Assembly: GCA_028554755.1 (NCBI GenBank)
Contig: JAPTOF010000005.1
Location: 4,473,501 to 4,537,500 of the forward strand
Reading direction: 5' to 3'
Length of the DNA: 64,000 bases
Source of the DNA: Cordia subcordata
Taxonomy: Eukaryota; Streptophyta; Magnoliopsida; Boraginales; Cordiaceae
Part shown: positions 10,197-21,941 of the stretch, piece after piece
How positions within the stretch are numbered: the first letter of the stretch is position 1
Layout: each line of letters opens with the position of its first letter
The notes under the pieces: model-generated
What the model saw: only the letters and a program-made list of their open reading frames with translations
Databases searched by the model: none
What the model was told of the DNA's origin: nothing
Made by a program: the position numbers and the translations under genes

Positions 10197-11955
10197 TGTT
10201 GCCTAGATAATGAATCCAAGAGGGGGTGAATTGGATTAATAGCACAAACTAACACTAAAAACTCTTTTCAAATATTTCAAGCAAACTAGCATACAAGATA
10301 TAAGTATAATACTTGAAATGCAAAGAGTTTAAGGGATAAAAAGATCAAACACAGCGATTTAGAGTGGTTCAAACTCCCGAGGGCCTAGTCCTTACCTAAG
10401 GTTCTCCCTTAGGGTTTCAAGTCTTCATTAGTGAATTGGCTTCTTACTTAGTACATTGTAGAAGTGTAGAACAACAATCACAACCCTTGCTTCTCCACAA
10501 AGACCACATATGTTCTCCCAACACTTGAGAATTTTAAACCCTCCACTCTTGATAGAATGTTTCTTACAAACTATACTATCTAAAACCAAAACACTCACCC
10601 AATGAAATAGTAAGGAGTTTGGTTACAAGACTTCTTGTGAGCAAGAATACAAGAGGTATTTAAACCTTCTTATATTGCTCTAAGAAGATAGGCAATTTAT
10701 GAGCTCAAGTAACTTGATCAATGAATGCTAATGATGTCTAATCAATGAAGATGGTAATAAATGAGATGAATGTCAATGCTATTAGATTGCGAAAAGAGTT
10801 TAGATCAAGTAGTGTTTGAGTGGGAGGTGAAAGGTACATTTATAATGCCAAAAATAGATTTTCCAAAGATCATATTTTAAAAACCCCAAAGGGTCTACTG
10901 GTTGACTATACCAGTTGACCACCTAGCTCAGCTAGAAGAACCAATGAGCTAAAAGGCTAGCCGATCGATTCTACTGGTCGACTGCTTGGTTCAGCCACTA
11001 AAGAGAAAATAGCTCTCTGTTTTTGCCGTTAAACTTAGCTAGTCGACCGCCTGTCTCAACCGGTAGCTACAGAAAAAGCCTAAAAGCTGGTACCTATGTT
11101 TTCAAAAAGTAACTTTTCACCAAAATCCAATAGTACCACATTTTTCTGCAGGTTTAATAGCTGAAAAAGATACAAAACACTTATAAGGCCATACCACAAT
11201 AAATGCTACACCAACTAAGCATGCAATACATTAAATGCCAAATTTAGACTCCACTCAACTCAAGATTTTTTTGATTTTGTGTTTGAAAAAGAATTTGCAT
11301 GCAAGGATATTAACCCATAGGTTTATATCATGTACAAAAACACTCAAATACCTATAAAGCAAAGCTTAGACTCAAGTTAGATGCACTTTTACTCCAAATT
11401 TCTTAAAGATATAAGCATATATACATATATACGATCACGTATATACATCAATGTGACATTTACCAATGTAATAGGTAACGTTATTGTACATATAACTTCC
11501 AAAGAACTCAATTCTCTGCAGGAAAACTCATCTTCTGCATATACACTCATATGTATTCATATAAAAATGATGATATGACTTATGAGCATACACTAGATAT
11601 GCTACATGTAATTAATTAAGGAGAAAAGATTATCTAAGATTGAATTTTAAGAAGCATGAGCAAAGACAATGAGTATGCATGCAATGCAAGAAGTTATTGA
11701 GCTCATAATAGTACCTATGTACTAAGATCAAATTAACAAAATTAAGAAAGAAGAGACTATACTAATTCTTCAAGGATTCTTCATAACTCTTCAATTTTCA
11801 ATAGTGAATCATACTCCATTTTCTTCCTCTTGCTCAATTGTCTTCAACTTGCTCAATTGGCTATTCTATATGTAAGATATTCAAGATGCTCCAATAGTAG
11901 CAATTAGTTAATAAAGTATAATTATGGCATCATCGAAACAATATTAACACCAACA
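10197..11955 (-). mobile_element. 5' LTR of copia element A
   Basis: The right boundary reads (minus strand) TGTTGGTGTTAATATTG, and the left boundary ends in GGCAACA directly before the primer-binding site, giving 1759 bp with TG...CA ends. It aligns in order with the 1801-bp 5' LTR of element D: a gatgatg-containing start, repeated gagcaag blocks, a GTCGAC-rich segment, a TATA segment and a terminal ggattcatta block. A TATA-like TATAAATG lies on the minus strand at 10837-10844, where element D has TATAAATA. The partner 3' LTR is off the window, so no target duplication can be tested. Confidence 0.9.
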
Positions 11956-12370
11956 GGTTCAATAGCTAGCCACTATACTCTTTTAGGCCGTATGTTGAAC
12001 CATTAATTCCTTAGCCTATTCTCAACCAAAATATCCCTCTTCAGTCATTAGGCCAATGGAGTGCAACTTTTGAGTATAAACAAGACTAATTTGACTATAT
12101 TTGAAAAATATTAAATATTAATTTGAATGTTTCAAAATAATGAAGACTATTTTTTTTAAAAAAAAAGGAAAGTTACAACATTGGGGATTTTTATATGACT
12201 AAGCCATTTTCAAGCACAACAGAAACAAAAGCATTACCATATCAATTGAATCATAAAACAAAGTTGACAAAATAATTGATGAATATAATAAAATGGAAGA
12301 TGAGGGAAAAGATAATATAAAAATAGCATAACTATCAGTTTTCAAAATAAGGCTATCTAGAAAAAGATAA
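11956..12370. other. Intergenic, nothing recognised
   Basis: AT-rich sequence between the LTR of element A and the first foldback element; no coding or repeat structure was recognised. Confidence 0.5.
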
Positions 12371-12922
12371 AAGAGTAAACGGCATACCACCCCTTGTAGT
12401 CTAGCATAAATGTGCAATACCCCCCTAAAGTCCCAAAATTATTTGATTGCCCCCTCGAACTTTTTAAACGTGTGCAGATTACCCCTCTCCGCCGTCTGTG
12501 TTTGGTTAGTTTTGACGGGAGTTGGAGTCTACGTGCGTGTATTGCGTTTTTCATTGCATAATATATAGAGTAAATGGCATATTACCCTCTTGTAGTCTAG
12601 CATAAGTGCGCAATATCCCCCTGAAGTCTCAAACTTAGTTGATTACCCTCCTTGAGTTTTCAGGGAGTGAATGAGTTTATAGAAAGTATAAGGGTTTAAA
12701 TGGTCCAAAATATTTAGTTTTTATATATATTACGCAATGAAAAACACTACACACGTGGGTAGAATTCAATTCCAGTCAAAACTAACCAAAAACAGACGGC
12801 GGGGGGGGGGGTAGTAAGCACATGTTTAAAAAGTTTAAGTGGGTAATCTGATAGTTTTGAGACTTCAGGTAGTATTGTGCATTTATGCTACACTACAAGG
12901 GGGTAATATGCCATTTACTCAA
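12371..12922. mobile_element. Foldback MITE-like element, copy 1
   Basis: About 552 bp with terminal inverted repeats of roughly 195 bp. The left arm begins gagtaaacggcataccacc and the right arm ends gggtaatatgccatttactc; both continue with aligned blocks (cctgaagtctcaaaa, aacgtgtgc, ggttagttttgacggg). The middle contains an extra partial copy of the left terminus beginning at about 12567 (agagtaaatggcatattacc). The flanking 9-mers aagataaaa and aaaataaaa match at eight of nine positions, compatible with a Mutator-like 9-bp duplication, though they are low complexity. No coding capacity. Confidence 0.8.
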
Positions 12923-13595
12923 AATAAAAAGTTGATACAACAAATATTATAAAAAATAAAAAGTATTTAGTAACTCATTAATTTATAACTATATTTGGAT
13001 TAGTACATAATATTTTTAGCGAAAAGTTCACTAAACAAAAAGAAAAAGGAAAAGAGAAAAAGTGCAAAGAAAAATATATATATCTATATATATATATATA
13101 TATATGTATAAATGTATGTAAATGTAGAGTCAAGTTCCTATGTCTATAATAGTAGTGAATTGAAATGAGTATGAATTCATATTTGTTTCTCAACATTTTA
13201 TATATCACTCTTTTATATGACAAGAGGGTATATATAGTCCAATAGTAGTACTTCTCGTTTGAGATTTTTAGGTCTCAAGTTTGATAGAGAACTTATTGGT
13301 CTTTTTTAAAAGAGAAAAAATTAAAAAAAATTATATATCCATACTTTATATCTTCACTTTTATTCTATTATAAAAATTTTAATTTAGGAGATTTTTGCTT
13401 CTTTACTTGTAGAAAATTAACAGGATAGCAAAAAATACTTGTATGAAAAAATAGAATAAGTTATGGTATTTGGATAAGAATGAAAGAGAATGTGTGCACT
13501 AGCATGAGCTGTTGGGTTGTATAAGGTAGTGATAAAATTTTCTTCACCTAGAGCACATGAAAACATTCTACTTTTCACATAACTATTCATTTTTA
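12923..13595. other. AT-rich spacer between the two foldback copies
   Basis: It contains a short (TA)n run at about 13076-13105 and A/T homopolymers. No gene was recognised. Confidence 0.5.
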
Positions 13596-13770
13596 TGAAA
13601 ACATACCTTCCTGTAGTGTGGCATAAGTGCACAATACCCCCTGAAGTCTCAAAACTATCTGATTATCCTTTCAAACTTTTTAAACGTGTGCTCACTACCC
13701 CCTGCCGTCTGTTTTTGGTTAGTTTTGATGGGAATTGAATTATATGCATGTGTGTGGCATTTTTCATTGC

Positions 13771-13807
<37 letters not shown>

Positions 13808-14147
13808 GACCATTTGAACCCTTACACTTTTATAAAAACGCTTAACTCATTTACTCCCTGAAAACTCAAGGGAGATAATTAGCTAATTTTGAGACTCCAA
13901 GGGGGTATTGCGCACTTATACCAGACTACAGGGGGATAATATGCCATTTACTCTATATATTATGCAATGAAAAATGCAACACACGCGTGTAGACTCCAAC
14001 TCCCGTCAAAACTAACCAAAAACAGATGGCGGAGGGGTAATTTGCACCATTTAAGAAGTTCGAGGGGGTAATCAGATAATTTTGAGACTTCAGGGGGTAT
14101 TGCGCATTTATGCCAGACTACAAGAAGGTAATATACCATTTACTCTT
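13596..14147. mobile_element. Foldback MITE-like element, copy 2, inverted relative to copy 1
   Basis: It has the same architecture as copy 1 in reverse orientation. The right arm (13956-14147) is the reverse complement of the left arm of copy 1, and the left arm starts in a decayed form at cataccttcctgtag. The internal terminal copy ends at about 13955. A (TA)n run (13774-13804) lies in its centre. The two copies together form an inverted pair of about 550-bp arms with a 670-bp spacer. Confidence 0.8.
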
Positions 14148-15257
14148 TATGGTATTATCAAAGAGTACATGTTACTTCCCTATGATTTTGTTACTTAGTT
14201 GATCACCTCTTGTGTTTTAAAACTTAGTACATTACTTTCTTGGGCTTTCTGAAAAGTGACATGTTAATCTCGTGTTGTTTATTTAATTAATTGATTACTC
14301 CTTGTGGTTTGTCTAATTAGCTAATTACCCCCTATGTTTTCAAAACTTATCACATTACTTCCTCGTATTATTTTAAAAGATTGCACGTTACTTCTTTTAT
14401 GTTATTATCTAATCATCATTAGCTAAAAATTTATTATGTTTGTGAAAATATATAATACATTGCAAGTTTTAATACCCATAGATACAAAAAAGCACTATAT
14501 ACATAGATCATTATGTATGTGAATTACCATTTCTCTAGGTAATGTAATGAATTTGGTTTATAATAGATAGGCGGCTTATTTTATGATATTGATCCATGCA
14601 TGCATATTCCTAAGTTATCAATCAAATAGAGTAACCATCAGAAGAGTTCATAAAACCTGTTCCAATATGGGGAATGAATGTGATAAGGGATGGTCTAAAT
14701 TAGTAGTGGGTGACTTGAATTGACTAATGGATGATCCATTTGGGACTTAGGTTCAGGGTGATGGACTCTATTCCGACCTGTAAGAAGAAACAGGGCATGT
14801 GGAATTTTGTCTTCTTGAAAGGGTCTTTAATGCTCAAGTCAAATTAGTAGGTAAGAGAAATATCAAAACAAAGAATTTGGGTAGTAAAAAGTATCTTGGT
14901 AGTGTGAAATAATTGAGAGTATTAGTAAACTTCCAAGTACTTTGTCTATAATAGTGCATTGAGGTAACATCATGTTGGGTTAGGTGCGCAAATATTGATG
15001 AACCTCTTGGATGCTAAGGATAGCCTTGCCAATGGTAAGGTATTGGTTATTAGTGTCTCCGATTACACTACTACAACTCAGGTTTCCGATGGCACTTGGC
15101 TCCAAACTCTTTCGGAATATTAAGAATTACGAGAATCCATTATAGAACCAATTAGTTAATATGAGAAGTCTATATGACGGACTTTGATGGATAGGTCAAA
15201 CCTAGATAGTCGTGTAACTCGAAAAAGATACATGTGTGCTTGACGACTTACAATTTA
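14148..15257. other. Intergenic, possible relics of the same MITE lineage
   Basis: 14150-14400 repeats phrases such as gttacttccctatgatttt and ttaccccctatgttttc, which resemble diverged ends of the neighbouring foldback elements. 14600-15250 holds somewhat GC-richer unique sequence in which I could not recognise a gene. Confidence 0.4.
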
Positions 15258-15568
15258 TAGTTTGTTTAGAATGATTTTATTTTAAGATATTTATCCTATT
15301 GAAATCAAGATACATCTTATCAGATTTAAAACATTTTATCACATATATCCTATCAGAATTCAAAACAAGCCATACTTTTCAAAACAAACCATACTTTTTA
15401 TCTTATAAGAAATAAGTAATACATCCTTATCTTATTTTTTACAATTATATAAAAAATATTTATTTTGAGTTTTGGTAGTATAAATGTGATAATATCTTAA
15501 ATCTTATAATATCTATACTCATTTCAATAGAATAAACATCTTAAACTAAGATCAATCCAAACACACTA
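15258..15568. mobile_element. MITE, about 311 bp
   Basis: The left end tagtttgtttagaatgattt and the reverse complement of the right end, tagtgtgtttggattgatct, align over about 35 bp, followed by matching tttaagat blocks. There is no coding capacity. The ends resemble hAT-type short elements. No target duplication is visible because a second element abuts the right end. Confidence 0.65.
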
Positions 15569-15810
15569 AGGGCTCGTTTGGATTGACTTTGTTAAAAGAG
15601 TTTTTTTTTAACAGCTTTTGAAAAACAACTTTTTTTTAAAAGCTAAAAATTTTGGCTTCCAAAAAAAAATTGTATTTGAGTTTTTCTCAAAATTTCAACT
15701 TTTTTAAAAACTAAATCAAATAGTTATTACAAATTTAATGTAATTTTTTAAAGAAAAAAATATTTTTTCTTGAGGAAAAAAAAAAAAGGCCAATCCATAA
15801 ACAGGCCCTA
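15569..15810. mobile_element. MITE, about 242 bp, hAT-like ends
   Basis: The left end agggctcgtttggattg and the reverse complement of the right end, tagggcctgtttatggattg, form an imperfect TIR of about 18 bp. The interior is poly-A/T-rich with no coding capacity. It starts where the previous MITE ends. Confidence 0.65.
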
Positions 15811-15821
15811 ATAAAAGGATG

Positions 15822-15872
15822 GGTAACCACAACCTAGAATAGATGTCAGGTAACCACAACCTAGAATAGATG
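15822..15872. repeat. Short tandem duplication (27-bp period)
   Basis: The 24-base phrase beginning ggtaaccacaacctagaa occurs at 15822-15845 and again at 15849-15872. Confidence 0.85.
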
Positions 15873-16166
15873 CCTTACGGCTTGGAGGGTTGGATCGCAA
15901 CGGCCCGAAACAGATGAGACTGCAATTCAATTATTCGGAATAGTCTATTAATTTTATTAATTAATGTATAATTCAAAATGTTACTTTTACAGATGGGGAT
16001 CATACTTTTACCAAAGAGCAATGAAGGAAAGCAGCAAGTTAGACCCGTGAATTGGTGTGGCTTTTTAAATTATGTTTATAGGTTTTCATTTTCAAAACAT
16101 GCAGAATTGTCCTAAATAGCCCCATCCTTGAATAGGCCACTTCAGGTCATATTAGACTGGAGCAAT

Positions 16167-16287
16167 AAGGGCCAATTTGGCTCTGCTTATTTCAAAATTT
16201 ATAAACTCCTAGAAAAAAATTTCTCCTCACATGTTTTTTACTATTTACAACTTATAAGCCCTAAATAAACTTAGTCAAACAAGCTGT
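16167..16287. mobile_element. Possible small MITE
   Basis: The left part tttggctctgcttattt and the reverse complement of the right part, tttgactaagtttattt, form a weak inverted repeat around a 120-bp AT-rich core. No duplication was found; tentative. Confidence 0.35.
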
Positions 16288-16689
16288 AAAACCCAATAAA
16301 CAAGGCAAAATTAGTGGAGAGAAAGGGTACCTCGGCAAGTTCCAACTAATGATTCGAGTGAGGATGGGTGTAAATTATTTCTATCATATCGTCTTTACAC
16401 AACAATCCACAACTACTAAATATTAATTATTAGAACTCACTCGTAACGTTATGAGTAGCACCCGTATGCTAATCCATCAATGGACCTTCTTGATGCTTAA
16501 AAAAGAAGTGATGATAAAAAAGACTCAACTTCCGACAGTTATAATAAAGAGATCAAACTTGGCAAAGTCATGATAAAGAGAAACTGGGTGAAGTCACAAC
16601 TCTCAGCTAGACATCTTTTTTCATTTTATCCTTTTACCTGCCAGAGCCAATCTAACCCAACCCTACCTAATACAAGTATCAAGCACACG

Positions 16690-17153
16690 AAAGCACGTTA
16701 ATGACCCTTCTTGGCTGCTGATATAGTGCATGTTCCAACTCTATACGATAACATTAAGTGGACTCCGGTGGTCTGAAAACATAAGCCGCACAATTTATTT
16801 ATTTTGTAACTCATACAACTATATTCTTCTGCTATGCACCTACTAAGTACTAATACGATGCTTCTCCAGTGACTTGATTTATTATGATCTGCTCGCCCTA
16901 GCAATAATGCCAGGAAAAATTGAAGAACTGCACAACAAAGAGCACATGCGAATATGAGATACCCGTAGGGCCCATGGAGAGCGACTGCTACAATCATTAT
17001 GTAAAATCAGTTCAACAAAAGCTTGAAAAGTGAAGAGCCAACAAGAAGCTATCTAATTCCAAGTGGACGATCTGCCCATGTAAATGGGACTACAGGTAGT
17101 ACAAGTGCATCCATCAAATGTCATGAATTTATCTGCAAAATTAACCTTATGGT
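16690..17153 (-). other. Probable 3' UTR of mL43
   Basis: This is the sequence directly downstream of the TGA. It contains an open frame of 99 codons (16698-16997) with hydrophobic composition that I do not recognise and regard as chance. The poly(A) site cannot be placed. Confidence 0.4.
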
Positions 17154-19440
17154 TCATAACTTCAACTCAGTGGTCCATGTGCCTTGAACACTTGGATATT
17201 TTGTGGCATGTCTGGTCCTTAACTTCACCACTTTTCTTCCTAGTGAGTTCCTCAGCCTGGTCGCACATAGGAGTATGTCCTCTGGCGTCATATTCTTAAC
17301 ACAAACAACCCTCTGATTCTTGTTCTCTAGTCATTAAGCAAATTATAAGTTCAGATGGAACAGAAAGGACTAATTGACATTGGCATGCACACAAACAAGA
17401 CAGACAAAATCACTGCGGAATGGTGCAATGAGCTCACCCATACACAATTACAAAAGGCAACAAAGAGAGATAGAGGGTTAAAACTACCTTTTATGCTGCA
17501 GTATGGCTGATATTAAATGCCTCAATCAGGTTCAACAAGAGATGCATAAAAAAAAATATTGAACATGCAATTGCTATTTGCGAGCCAGACAGCATGACAC
17601 ACCCAAAGCAGCTCAGTTGCAAGCTAATCACACAGTGAGGACTTCAACAATCTCTTCACTACCACCTTAATGCACATTATGCACATGTATCAGTACTGAA
17701 TTCGCACCATTTGGGACAGAGTTCATCATTTCCCATAAGGTTGTGATGTCTAGCAAAATGCAACATAATAAACGGTACTATGAGTCCTCCATTTTAAATT
17801 CATTAAATATTGGATGGCTAAGAAGCAGTCACTTAAGACATGGATACTGCATGACAAGAACATGGCAGCTCAAACATAATTAAAAAGTAAAACAGCTTTG
17901 ATACGTCGAGGATTTGTGAAATATGCTACCCGGAGATGAAACATACACTACATAAATATAACCGTTAATGCATTACACCACCACGACGGCCTCTAAATGA
18001 CCAAACTATGTCCAAAGTTGTGCAAACATATTTGTTCTCCCCCTCGCCCCCACACAAAAAAAGCAAGGCAAACACGTTTGCAGTATTATATACCATGTAT
18101 GAATAAAGAAGACATTTATACATCATTGAAAACGATTCTAGTCAATTTAGAACGGCCTGTAATATAATATTCATCCTGCATTGTTTTGCCTTCCCATACA
18201 TGTCCATTTTTCTTTGATGATGTGCAAAGTTAGATTTTGATTTTCTTTGATGATGTGCAAAGTTAGATTTCGATATGATTGCTTGGGTATATAAGATGAT
18301 TAGAAGTGTCAGAAATGAAGAACTTAATTTCATTTTTCTAAAATGGTATGGGCAAAAGATGGAATAAAGGTCCTGAACTCATAAGAGAGAATCAGTCTCA
18401 AAAAATGCGTCTGTTTTCAAAGTGACCAAGTGTCTGAAGCTAGCTCCAACAGATGCTAATCCATATAAATGGCAAGCTTAACAATAGTTGAGCTCAACAA
18501 AATCTGGAGGCAGATAACAAACTAAAGGTGCCGATGTTTTGAAAAATTTAAACATTCATGATATCAAAAATACCAGAGAGGAAATATTTTTAGAAGTTTC
18601 CTATGAAATGTATGAACCAGATAAGATAACTTTGCTCCATCTAATGTGATGATTCAGTAATGTATCAGACGCCTAAGAAAATATGCAAAAAACAAAGAAA
18701 ACCTCAAAACAAATAAAAATAAAAATTTCCAGACATCAAGAGAGTAGAACAAGCTTTAGGGTGCCAAAGTAGCCAACTGAGCAAACATGAAAGGAAAAAG
18801 GAAAATGAAAGGAAAAACAGATACACAAACACACAGAGAGTAATATGAGCAGTAGTGTAATTTAGAGGGAATTGTGTGTACCGTATAATCCCTTCAAAAG
18901 TGGATGCTGACCACGATTGAGCACTGTTATCACCTCAAGCTGGGGATTAGTTTCTCTAAATGCAGGCAAATGAGATTCCATGAATGCCCTGAGACAGGAA
19001 AACGTCTCAGATCCATATAAATAATGGCACAAGCAAATTACAACCATATTGCATGCTTTTTCTTTTCCCATATTTCACAATCACGAGTACACTTTATCTA
19101 GAATGTATAACTCTAGAGATGACTCTTTCACCATTTTATATTAAATCTTAAACCTTAGCAAATATAGAGTATGATCCTGACTTCTACCCAAGTATATATC
19201 ACTAATTCACTTCCCAAACCTGAGTTAAACTCAATTTCCTTTACATTTATTTATACATTTATCTATCTTCCCACAAAACAACTGACCAAAACATGAGATT
19301 TTTCTATAACATTAGCAGAATACTAGTGAAAAGTAAGAACTGCCTTTGTGTAAGCCATACCTTATGCCCCTGCTACTTCCTCCCCAATCACAGTAACTCA
19401 CAATTAACTTCTGAAGCTGCCAGACACCTCTCAATGCCAT
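17154..19440 (-). CDS. MRPL43: Mitochondrial large ribosomal subunit protein mL43 (L51/S25/CI-B8 family)
   Basis: Three coding exons are joined at consensus GT-AG introns: 19440-19361 (MALRGVWQLQKLIVSYCDWG onward), 18988-18882 (AFMESHLPAFRETNPQLEVI to LLKGLY) and 17326-17154 (NKNQRVVCVKNMTPEDILLC to TWTTELKL, stop TGA). Phases fit exactly: 80, 107 and 173 nt, with split codons Arg and Glu, giving 119 residues, the usual length of plant mL43. The protein belongs to the thioredoxin-like L51/S25/CI-B8 fold and is a structural component of the mitochondrial large ribosomal subunit. The RGQHP block and the C-terminal RTRHATKYPSVQGTW block are the conserved family motifs. A further intron (19441-19798) separates the ATG exon from a probable 5' UTR exon. 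No frame defect is seen, so it is probably a working gene. Confidence 0.95.
18208..18274. repeat. 33-bp tandem duplication in the last mL43 intron
   Basis: The phrase ttttctttgatgatgtgcaa with its continuation occurs twice in direct succession, with one C/T difference near the end. The rest of this intron (17327-18881) shows no other feature. Confidence 0.85.
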
Positions 19441-19798
19441 CTGCTCATGAAAATTCACTTGGTTACTATTGGAAAGTTATTACTAGCACCAACAATTAAA
19501 AAAATAAAAAAATAAAAAAACATATCTACCGATTCGACTCACTTTAAATAACTCAATTTCTTAAAATACTCAGCCAATGAAGGTTAACTACTCAAAATCA
19601 AAGCCAAAAGTTTCATCTTTTGTTTAAAAAAAAAAAAAAATGGTTCACGGCTAGCTAGGATTTATAAACAGGTGGATTTTGATTCAAATCAAAGGAAAAA
19701 GAACGGAACTTTTTAATGTGTAGAAGTCATTGAGATCTAAAAGTTTAATTTCCAAAGAACAACAATACGTAAAAGAAAAAACAAGAGCTGAGAAATAC

Positions 19799-19960
19799 CG
19801 GAAATGAAGTGATGAAGACGCCTCGCCGGAGTCGCGAGCTTTGGTCCTTGCGCCCTTGCCGGAGACGGAGTGATGCAGAGTGAAGAGGCCGGAGATGCGC
19901 CGCTGCCGCTGGGTTTGCCTCTGTGAATATGGGAAAGGTTCAAGCGAGTTAGCCTTAAGC
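19799..19960 (-). other. Probable 5' UTR exon of mL43
   Basis: A GC-rich block stands out sharply from its AT-rich surroundings and ends with a good splice donor (ccg then gtatttc on the minus strand). It has no ATG in frame with the protein. An acceptor gagcag directly precedes the start codon at 19440. The upstream limit is a guess; no TATA box is obvious. Confidence 0.6.
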
Positions 19961-21354
19961 CCTTAACCTAGTATATTGTTTAAAACAACTAAAATCTTAA
20001 AATTTATTAATGATTTAACAGAATTTGTTTATATTTTATCTTTTAAGTTTTTTTAATAAGATAGTTTCAATCTTTATTTTTATTTTTTAATAGAAAATTT
20101 TTTTATAAGAGAACGAATGACCGCATTTACTCTTTGTATAAACGACATCGTCCTTGCCTTTGTTACACATCGTTTGTGATATTCAAACTCATGAATTTGC
20201 CACCTCCTCCTTAATCATTCTCTTTGTGCTTCATAATGTATATCCCTTTTGTAATTGTATCTTAGTGGTTTATATCTATTATGTTGTACTAAAAGCATAG
20301 AGGAGAAGAAAATGAATACGAAAAAAGGAAGAAAATAGAAGAAGGATTCACTCCATGGTTGGAAGATTCGATGATTTTTAATTGCTATTAAGACTTTGCT
20401 TTCAAAGTTTTTGACTACTTGCTGCAGTTCAATGCTCTTTTAGTATTAAATTAGGGCTTTAATTGTTTAATTATCACTGCTACTCTAATAGAATTTTAGG
20501 TTGAAATTAGTTTGAGAGGATAGTTGAGCTTATAGATTTAGGAGGCTTTCGGTAGGTTGATGCATCCTATTCAATTTTTGGGGCAAAAATCATTGAGCTT
20601 TACTTTTACAACTTCTTTTTTCCTTCCTTTCTTTTACCTTTCACATGCTTCCTCTATTCGCCCCAAATATACATTTGATATGGGTAACTTGATAGTTCGA
20701 TCTATGTTATTGGTGGATATGATGCAAATGATTACTTAAAGTAATTGACAATTTCCTTTTGCTTTCTTTGAAGCATTTGTTTGCATTTAAGAATGCTTCT
20801 CCTTTTATTTTTAGAGGCCATTATTGATTACACTAAATAACAATTGTTTACCTTTCACTCTGTTTATATCTTGGTCTTGTGGTAGTAGGTTGGGGATGCA
20901 GTTAGCTGATATCTTATCATAATATTTTTGAATTTGCACCAAGGGTTGCAAGTCCAAAACAAACTATGCTACATATGAATTATTGAATGTTTACTTTTTG
21001 TATATGTGATGAATTTCTCGTGTAAGTATGGTTTTTGGTTACTCTTTAGGTTGATAATTGAGGAAATAAAAAATATGTTATAATGGGCGCTTCATTGCTA
21101 ACTCTCAATGTAATTGGGAGCTTTTTGTGCAAAAATATGTCAATATTTTTGTTCATTTCTTTTCCAATTTAGGGAAGATTTCATTCTACCGGAACTGTAG
21201 TGGTTTGTTTTACTCAGTGCCAGGATTGTGTTGCCTGCTTAATATTTCTATTTCTTGTGATGATCAAAATAGTTTATCTATGTTTTGCATAGTGTGCTCA
21301 TGTCTCTGAGGGTTTACATGTATCTACCATGTGCAGCTTTAGCTTGCAAAAACT
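19961..21354. other. Region upstream of mL43, no gene recognised
   Basis: AT-rich sequence with scattered short frames, none over about 60 codons and none recognised. It ends at the target duplication of element C. It may contain the mL43 promoter (about 19960-20200) and non-coding parts of an adjacent locus. Confidence 0.45.
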
Positions 21355-21359
21355 GCAAA
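21355..21359. repeat. Left target duplication of element C
   Basis: GCAAA here pairs with GCAAG at 30593-30597, a one-base mismatch. Confidence 0.65.
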
Positions 21360-21941
21360 TGTAGAGGGTGATTTCTACAATCACGGATTAAGTTAACTGG
21401 GGCACCATTAACCTGCAAGAATAGAAAGCGAAATAAGCTGCGAAAACCCTTAATATTAGTGTGGTGCCAACCACAGATACTCCGACGCTCAAGTCAGTGT
21501 TGAGCCATCAACGAATAAGAATTGGAAATAGTTTTGGGATAGGTTTAGAGCAAACTGTATTTGTGGATGGGGTAGGGTTAAGTGTATGGGCTATGTCCTT
21601 CCTCTTCTGGTGAGCCGTGCCTTTGTACCTTCTAGGATGTAAGAGTCCTTTACACTCTTTGGCTCTTGAGCGTATTCCAATCAACTTCTACTACAAGCTG
21701 TAGTGCTCAACTTTATCGTGTGTTTAAATCATGTATATATCTCCTCGTGCATATCCGAGGAAGAGGTCAAACTGATCCCTAATAGTAGTCACGTTCTAAT
21801 ATACTAGAAGCAAATAGCAATCAGCATCCACCAAGATTTTGGGCCTTAACTTTGGACTTTTCAACATACGGTTCAACAAATTACGTCCTGTTCCAAAAAT
21901 AGTGTAGACCTTTTTAGGTCCGACAATTTCTGGCCTAAACA
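21360..21941 (-). mobile_element. 3' LTR of element C
   Basis: On the minus strand it starts TGTTTAGGCCAGAAATTG and ends ...CCCTCTACA. The preceding polypurine tract (minus strand agagagtggggggtaac) lies at about 21942-21958. It aligns end to end with 30011-30592, differing mostly by transitions. Confidence 0.92.

Larger units (their letters stand above)
1..11955 (-). mobile_element. Copia element A, long-LTR family with third ORF (left end outside window)
   Basis: Read on the minus strand the order is 5' LTR (11955 to 10197), primer-binding site, gag, protease, integrase, RT, RNase H and a third ORF, which fits Ty1/copia gene order (integrase before RT). The gag is interrupted by element B between 5562 and 9918; the frame resumes on both sides of that insertion. 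The 3' LTR lies beyond position 1. Similarity along its whole length to element D (33758-51328) shows that both belong to one family, resembling the SIRE/Maximus branch in its long LTRs and extra 3' ORF. Stops and frameshifts occur in every domain, so it is defective. Confidence 0.93.

Noticed and set aside
14600..15250. Possible LINE or captured gene fragment (phrases such as gtagtgggtgacttgaattg)
   Set aside because: No frame gives an endonuclease or RT motif that I could follow.
16698..16997. 99-codon minus-strand hydrophobic frame
   Set aside because: It lies in the probable 3' UTR of mL43; no family recognised, and length is within chance.
19737..19943. Minus-strand frame of 68 codons through the GC-rich block
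   Set aside because: It has no ATG at its start, runs through a splice donor, and is explained as the mL43 leader exon.
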